The notes under the pieces: generated by a model
Seen by the model: only the letters and a program-made list of their open reading frames with translations
Database searches by the model: none
Told to the model about the DNA's origin: nothing
Shown: piece after piece, positions 58,150-64,000 of the stretch
Layout of the letters: every line of letters begins with the position of its first letter
Position numbering within the stretch: the stretch's first letter is position 1
Made by a program: the position numbers and the translations under genes
Assembly (NCBI RefSeq): GCF_010093625.1
Contig: NW_022985367.1
Span: 82,549 to 146,548 of the forward strand
Direction of reading: 5' to 3'
Source: Macroventuria anomochaeta
Taxonomy: Eukaryota > Ascomycota > Dothideomycetes > Pleosporales > Didymellaceae
DNA: 64,000 bases

Positions 58150-58345
58150 TGGAAGCGAGAGCGCATGCATATGGAAGCACAAAACCGTCAACGAGGCTAG
58201 GGCGTGGTACTCAAAGCATTCTCGGGCTATGAAGCGGTGTTTGTGACAGAACACTCTAAGTGTCAGCCTTTGCGCGACAATCTCGCTGCTCTAAAAAAAA
58301 AAAGTCAGAGACGAAGGGCAGTGCCTCTGTTAGGACAGAATTGGC
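58150..58345 (+). pseudogene. Relic of an NLR TPR C-terminus
   Basis: Reading + strand gives VNEARAWYSKA and, after a one-base frame change near 58218, FSGYEAVFVTEHSKCQPLRDNLAALKK. The intact NLR ends IDETRILYSKALSGYEKVFGEGHPKCQPLRDNLVALNRR, so this is the same tail in diverged form. The remaining bases lead into a poly-A stretch. No NB-ARC or upstream TPR sequence was found beside it. It is the decayed end of a second NLR copy, opposite in orientation to the intact gene. Confidence 0.75.
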
Positions 58346-59284
58346 GCAGGCAGGCCAGCAAGCGTGCAACGTTGGCGATGCTGTTATAGTCGCTCGTCAG
58401 GTACAGTCAAGTCAGTTTCGAGGCGGCACAGGATACTGTGGAAGCTGCTCCGCAAGCAAGCATAGAAGATGTTAGCTACTAGGTTTGCAAGTGCACGAGG
58501 GTCTGTTAGATGCAGGTGCCTTGGATACTCAAGCTGCGGCCCGTGGTTTAGTTGTGCTGTAACCTGTAAGCTCAGTAAAGCCTAGCGATAGGCCGACGTA
58601 GAACACAAGCGATAAAGCTCAACTCTGTTTGCAAGAAAGCTAACTTGTGGTTCGCCTCTGCAGCTTTGGGTGGTATCGTACTAGCGCGAGCAGCGCGGTG
58701 CCTCGAGCGTCAGCCTTGTTTCTGATACCTTGGCACTCTGCCGCGGCGGAGCTCAGCCCGCGGCGGAGCGGCCTGCACGAGCCATCCCGCCCGCTACTGG
58801 ACCACTTTGTTGTAAGTTACACAAGCTGTAGATGGGGCCAGATTGCGACTCACGATGGATGGAATGTATAGACTGATAAAGTCAGAATGATATAAACAAG
58901 ATAAATCAAGGAAGCTAAGAGCGTTTTCAATGTGTATATGTAGGCAGTTTGAACAAAGAACGTTTACTGTGTTTCACTTGCTGGCTGTCTCCGGCGGCCT
59001 AACAGAGCAAGCCAAACAGTCTGATTGCTGACCAGATGGAAATAAATCCGGAGTTTGTGCACGTTCAGGTCGATGAACGAGGCTGTGTTCAATCGGCTCC
59101 GCTGGACATTGGTCAGCCCTGGAGGAGCCGCTTTACGAATAGTATGCTGTTGGCGATCAATCAGAGGCACCTTTTTGGTCCCACAACATGCAGCTACTGG
59201 ATCTGGACGAGATTCGTTGAGGGGCATGTCCAACTGTCTCGGGAGATGCTTTACTACATTAAGAATTGTCAACTTTACTTTCTC
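58346..59284. other. Intergenic, no supported gene
   Basis: About 940 bp of small ORFs. A GC-rich inverted motif occurs near 58740-58770 (CCGCGGCGGAGC / GCCCGCGGCGGAGC as a direct near-repeat). No RNA gene recognised. Confidence 0.4.
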
Positions 59285-60597
59285 CTATATCGCATGAGTC
59301 TGTATCGAGATCTCGCTCGTCTTGTAGATATGGCCACCATGACTGCTTTTACCCTCGCTAGTCGCCGTTGTTGGTCGGTCCTCGCTCTTTCTACTCAGAC
59401 TACGCGCGCTTACGCCGCTTCCCACTTCTGTGTAGGGTCCATCAGCTGTTGTCAGTCCTGTTTCGCTCAGTCGTCTGTTGTTTATCCGTGTACTGCCGAT
59501 GGTCGTCCTCTTCCATTTGGACCTAAGACCGAGTTCAATTCCAGTACTTGTTCGTCCGGCTGTTTGCGTACGACTTCGTGAGAAAGATGAACCCAGCAAT
59601 TTAGGTAAGATCTTGACAACGGCAGGCTTTACTCCCGGTGCGGAAGCACACAACAGGCTGACATAAATCTCTGTCGACGTCCAAATCGACACATCGTATG
59701 AGTCCCAGCTTGGTTCGAAGTTCGGCATCGTTATAGAGCCGCTGACCCGCACCATACGTACTATGCCAGCAACGACAGCAAGCGAACCGAGAAGCACGAT
59801 GCCAGTCAAAGCCCATTTCTGTCGTTGATGCAACTGCAGTTCGAGGACACGAGGTAGTACGATGGCCATGAGCGCAACATCGACGACTATGTTGAGGCTT
59901 CCGCTAAGGAGAAAGCCTGGTAGGTCTTGGAGGCACTTGGCGGCCGGACGTCCTTCGGTCCAGTAGACATGAATCGGTCGACACTGAAATGCGACTTCGA
60001 ACATGAATGGTACGATTAGAAGGAAAAGGAGGACCATCAGTGCCTGTATCATATAGCGTCCACGTTTGTCCGTGTAGAAGATGCGAAGATATGTAAGGCA
60101 TATGCTAAGCTTTGACAATGCAAGTGCCGGAAGGAGGATGATTTGGGCCGCGTACGCGTACTTCTGGGATGTGATGGGGGCCTGAGGATTTTCCATGGAT
60201 GTTGCAATGGCATGACGTCCAGCACCGTTGTCGATCTGACCGTATTGGCAGACGCTGTAGCCGGTACAAAATACCTGTTGAAGTGTGAGTTCGGAGGTTT
60301 TCGCAATACTTGATCAAATGCCTTGACTTACCCAAGCTAACATAAGAATGTAGTCTTCTCCCCTCCACGCTTTGATGATGGCGACCCGAGAATACGCTCT
60401 CGCAAAGAAGAACAAGGAACCGACAGCCTGGACAACGATGTTGCCAATGATCATCTGCGGTTGGCGTGATTGCGCAAGGAAGCTTGGTGGAAACTGTAGT
60501 TTGTGTCAGCCAAAAAGACACTTCTGTTCGTGAGAGCTCGTTATAGTACCTCCTGGTTGCCATGATCCTGACGCGCAACATGGTGAATGAGGCCCAT
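59285..60597 (-). CDS. Rhodopsin-domain (PTH11-like class) membrane protein
   Basis: Exons 60597-60550, 60493-60332 and 60274-59285 with introns of 56 and 57 bp; 399 aa. Seven hydrophobic segments are visible, including MIIGNIVVQAVGSLFFFARAYSR, ILLPALALSKLSICLTYLRIFY, IQALMVLLFLLIVPFMFEVAF, GSLNIVVDVALMAIVLPRVLEL and WALTGIVLLGSLAVVAGIVRM. Fungal rhodopsin-domain signatures are also present: YSVCQYGQIDNGAG, CRPIHVYW and SIWTSTEIYVSLLCASAPGVKP. A 100-residue cytoplasmic tail is rich in Ser/Thr/Arg. Members are thought to act as surface receptors; the ligand is unknown. Start ATG 60597 is the only one giving a phase-consistent first exon. Confidence 0.85.
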
Positions 60598-62352
60598 TGG
60601 TCTTCGTTCATGTCTTCATTCGCAAAGTGAGGTTGCTACAGAACTGTCAGACTGCGGGGGCCCGAGGAGGGTCTTTCGAGAAGGGTCGCCTTCGCACCAT
60701 CAGCGTTGATGCCAGACAACACACTTCGGATATCCAATCAGCGTACCCCAGACGCCGGCACCCCAATGCTAGGGCCATTCGCGTGCTCCTGCAGTTTGAG
60801 GCAACCCTAGACAAATAGAGTTTCGGTAGCTCCTCCAGGTACAGCCACAGCAATTGTACAGCAGCAACTTTAGGGCGCTTTGTATGCAGGTACCAGAACT
60901 ATGGTTGCGACGTGCATGTGCACACTTCATGTCAAGAAAGACTCCTGAGCATGCTGAGCGTGCATCGTGGTGTGGAGGCAAAAGCGCACGTGGCTCATGG
61001 TATCAAGTTCCGCGGCCCACAATGGCGATCCAGCTCCTACAATGATCGAACATCGTAAGATCAATCCTTGCGGGTATCAAACTCAACACCTGAAATGTGG
61101 TATGCTAAGCGCCCATGCTAAAAGTAGAGATTCTATGTGTGGATCAAAAAGCGTGATTCAAGGTTTGCGTATTTTTTTGGGGGATTGATTGCGATTAGCT
61201 GTGGAGCGAGTCATTGTGAACTGACGTCCTGTCGTCTGATATTCGGGAGCCTCGTTGTCATGAACTTTATCAGGTTTTCCCTGAAACTGTAAGTGCGACA
61301 GACGAGGAGTCGCAGGTTGGGGTGCTAGTCTGCCACGACATACATTTGGGGCAACTTTGCCGCTCTTGTCTCTGTCTCACCCGTGAAATATTCGTAAGCT
61401 TCATTCCGATTCCAGGTTCGCAAGCCCCCCAAGAAGCTAATTAAACTAGCTGAATCGCCTGAAGGATAAATCGCTTCAATGAGGCTGGGGGCTTTGACAA
61501 TCGGTGGCGAGGGGGCGATCATCTTCAAGCTTGACCCTGGTTGTGAGCAGTACCATTGCAGGGAGATCGAGTCGCAGCTGTCTAATATCAACTCGAGCTG
61601 CAATGACCATATGGACTAGATCATCAAATGTCAGAGAGTTTGACATCTGAAAGAACCTCCTGACATGTTTCTCCTGTGCCGTCAGCGTGCCGCTCTCCAC
61701 AATTTGTTGGCAGCGGCGTACCCCAGTGCTTAAAAGGCCCCCATCTATCGAGCGGCAGGGCGGCAAGCTGCCGATGCCACTGCAACATCTCCAGTGGAGG
61801 TTGTGATTGAATCGATGAAACTGCTCCGTGGGTATTGCATGATCGACCTCATGTTCAATAGGATACCGTCTCGGTCACTGAGCGTGATCGTTCCTCATGC
61901 TGATGCAAGTTGAAGCTCGACCTTCTGACCTGTGTCCGCATCTTTCACCATACACTCTTCTCTATAGTCTCAATGCCGAGGACAGTCATCAAACACCTTA
62001 CTAGTGGAGTTGAGATAGCGGCATGCCCGTTAGAAAGAGCAGTTTTCGAGACGAGGTTTTCGAGGTTTGAGAAGTTCGACAATCGACAACTGTGCGCGTT
62101 GGGTCCTAGGAAATTTCATTAACGGTTCGACCCTGTAAATCAGGAGTTGAGGACTGGTTCTATATTTTCGTAGTCACTCTGTGCTGTGCGATGTTGATGT
62201 CGGGTACGAAAGAGGCAGGTATCTGACGGAATCGTTCGCTCGGCGCTCGTCATGCCGAAGCGAAGCTCGAGCTTGAGCACCGATATCTCCAGCTCCCCTC
62301 TTTCCAGCCTCCACCATTCAATTGAAGCGCCGCAGCTTCGCCACCTTTGAAC
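60598..62352. other. Intergenic region with a possible decayed gene
   Basis: 1.75 kb. Minus-strand ORFs at 61766-61476 and 61603-61325 contain natural-looking stretches (MSNSLTFDDLVHMVIAARV, AALPLDRWGPFKHWG in a third frame) but lack a start and break frame. They may be a decayed gene; no family is assigned. The final 150 bp form the CT-rich leader of the peptidase gene. Confidence 0.4.
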
Positions 62353-63576
62353 ATGCTTCTTCAGAACCTCTCATTGTTGTCCCTGGTTCTGGGCAGCTAC
62401 GCAGCTATCCTGCAGCCATTTTTTTCAGATGTCACTACGTTCGACCCTTCAACATCCAAAGAGCTGCTCGCCCTGCATAAGAAGCTGGTCAAGATCGAGT
62501 CAATTAGTGATAATGAGCTCGAAGTAGGAACGTGGCTAGCGTCATATCTCGAAGATAATGGTTTCACCGTAGAGAAGCAGGAAGTTGCAAAGGACCGCTA
62601 CAACCTCCTCGCCTACGGCAGCAAGCGCGACACGACCATCCTCCTATCCTCGCACATCGATACCGTTCCACCGTACTGGCCATACTACTACAATGAAACT
62701 ACCGACATTATCGGCGGTCGTGGTAGTGTCGACGCGAAAGCCAGTGTTGCAGCGCAAATACTGGCAGTGATGGGTCTGGACAAGGATAGCGAAGCCAAGA
62801 TCTTGCGCGACGACATCTCGTTGCTCTTCGTTGTAGGCGAGGAGACTGGTGGCGAAGGAATGAAGGCCTTCAGCTCGTGGGAGAAGCGTCCTCAGTATGA
62901 CATCGTTATCTTTGGTGAACCTACAGAGGGCAAGCTGGTCTGCGGACACAAGGGCATACTGGGCTTCGAGCTCCATGCCACAGGCAAGGCAGCACATTCA
63001 GGCTATCCATGGCTTGGTGTAAGCGCCAATGATATTCTGGTTGAGGCGTTGGGCGCGCTGCTTGAGCTAAGACAGCATCTGCCCTGGAGTGAGAAGTACG
63101 GCAACACCACCATGAATTTCGGCCGCATTCAGGGTGGTGTGGCAGCCAATGTCGTCGCGGAGACAGCAAGCGCAAAGATTGCGACGCGTCTCGCAGCTGG
63201 TACACCAAAGGTTGTCCAGGGCCTCATCATCAACGCTACGAAAGATGTAAAGGCTCGCGCACAGAAGCAAGGTGGTGACCTGGAGTTTGATTGGAGTGGC
63301 AACGGATATGGCCCAGTTGACATCGATTGCGATATCGAGGGCTTCGAGAAGCTCACTGTGAACTACGGCACTGACGTGCCCAACCTTAAGGGTGATTTCA
63401 GACGGTACCTGTACGGACCGGGCAACATCTTCGTCGCACATTCAGATCACGAGGCCCTCAAGAGGAAGGAGTTGGAGCAGGCTGTCCTCGACTACCGGAG
63501 ACTGATCATCCAGGCCTCCAAGATGGAGCCAAAAAAGCAAGGCTCCGACGTGGACGGCGAGCAAGTCGAACTGTAG
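62353..63576 (+). CDS. Secreted M20-family zinc metallopeptidase (carboxypeptidase-like)
   Basis: Single exon, 407 aa. A signal peptide (MLLQNLSLLSLVLGSYAAIL) leads into an M20 catalytic domain. Putative metal and catalytic residues are His in LSSHIDTVPP, Asp in GRGSVDAKAS, Glu pair in VVGEETGGEG, GEPTEGKLV and the C-terminal AHSDHEAL. The lid/dimerisation domain begins near GFELHATGKAAHSGYPWLGVSAND. The family removes C-terminal or acyl-amino residues from small peptides; substrate here is unknown. N-glycosylation sequons (NET, NTT, NAT) fit secretion. Start is ATG 62353; the codon at 62347 in the same frame is TTG. Confidence 0.88.
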   Translation: MLLQNLSLLSLVLGSYAAILQPFFSDVTTFDPSTSKELLALHKKLVKIESISDNELEVGTWLASYLEDNGFTVEKQEVAKDRYNLLAYGSKRDTTILLSSHIDTVPPYWPYYYNETTDIIGGRGSVDAKASVAAQILAVMGLDKDSEAKILRDDISLLFVVGEETGGEGMKAFSSWEKRPQYDIVIFGEPTEGKLVCGHKGILGFELHATGKAAHSGYPWLGVSANDILVEALGALLELRQHLPWSEKYGNTTMNFGRIQGGVAANVVAETASAKIATRLAAGTPKVVQGLIINATKDVKARAQKQGGDLEFDWSGNGYGPVDIDCDIEGFEKLTVNYGTDVPNLKGDFRRYLYGPGNIFVAHSDHEALKRKELEQAVLDYRRLIIQASKMEPKKQGSDVDGEQVEL

Positions 63577-64000
63577 ATGCTTGTTTATGTACATATGTAT
63601 ATACCCTTAGCGAGCGTAGATAACATGAATCTTGACGCGACATACGATTCTGATCATAGTTTTTGTGACATTCCAATAAGGCTCTCTACCAATGCGCTCG
63701 TGCCCATGGACAGCCTGGCCAAAATATCATTGTTGGCGGCCTTTACGAATCACTCTGCGCTTGTCACTTGAACTTTTTAGTAGCATGGCATCCAACATGC
63801 TGTTGAAAGAGTATATTGCTCAATATTAAGAAGCTCTTGTGTTTCTATCAGCCCTTGACGCAATCTAGAAAACGCCAGCTCAAGTCCTTGTTCCTGATAT
63901 CGTAGCCCGACTACCTTACCAGGAGTTCGTGCTGTATCACAGACCCCACTTTGCAGCGATGAGCGTCAGTGGCTCGCGTCTCGCTGCTATTTTGTTTTGT
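63577..64000. other. Downstream sequence to window end
   Basis: 424 bp after the peptidase stop, AT-rich, likely 3' UTR and spacer. No gene supported. Confidence 0.4.

Noticed and set aside
61325..61766. Minus-strand ORFs with natural-looking stretches
   Set aside because: No start codon, at least two frame changes and no firm family match, so they are mentioned only in the intergenic description.
1..64000. CRISPR arrays, bacterial operons, ribosome-binding sites
   Set aside because: The sequence is eukaryotic with spliceosomal introns. The only regular short-period arrays are microsatellites and the TPR-coding repeats.

Overview
The window looks like a chromosomal segment of a filamentous ascomycete (Pezizomycotina, most likely a Dothideomycete). 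The evidence is genes cut by short introns (mostly 45-80 bp) with GTAAGT/GTATGT-like donors, CTNAC-like branch points and AG acceptors; a dispersed 5S-like copy; a Fot1/pogo transposon; and families typical of this group (HET domain, NLR-like STAND protein with TPR repeats, rhodopsin-type membrane protein, DUF3074, DUF6601, secreted M20 peptidase). Family assignments come from reading the translations; no database search was run.

Layout. 1-2.3 kb: a decayed Fot1/pogo DNA transposon with recognisable ends. 2.4-34 kb: mostly core housekeeping genes: tRNA-Gly(UCC), an STK19-family protein, a DGAT2-type diacylglycerol acyltransferase, a DEDDy 3'-5' exonuclease, LSM5 (six exons, recovered by splicing), a SAM+HMG-box protein, a DUF3074 protein, a 1593-aa Pro/Gln-rich coiled-coil protein, PRP39, a gamma-glutamyltransferase and MSH3. 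Around 23-24.3 kb lie remnants of a small Cys-containing protein family.

34.2-57 kb is an accessory region. It holds a flavin monooxygenase cut off beside a LINE fragment, a degenerate 5S rRNA, a broken hypothetical gene, a four-exon 99-aa gene, a protein kinase, a Cys-rich broken ORF pair, a three-exon 90-aa gene and a protein kinase-HET fusion of 1270 aa. After an interlude (PAM17 and a zinc-ribbon-like gene) comes a fungal NLR: a SesB-like alpha/beta hydrolase, NB-ARC and a nearly identical TPR array interrupted by an 895-N assembly gap. A relic of a second NLR tail lies about 1 kb beyond the NLR 5' end on the other strand. Together these read as a non-self-recognition (heterokaryon-incompatibility-like) island with gene turnover.

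57-64 kb: a DUF6601 membrane protein divergent from the NLR, a seven-TM rhodopsin-type protein and a secreted M20 metallopeptidase.

The housekeeping genes split by theme into RNA processing (LSM5, PRP39), DNA maintenance (MSH3, exonuclease, STK19) and lipid/glutathione metabolism. They do not form one pathway. The most interesting material is the kinase/HET/NLR island, two small multi-exon genes that are invisible as single ORFs, and the agreement between gap length and TPR period.
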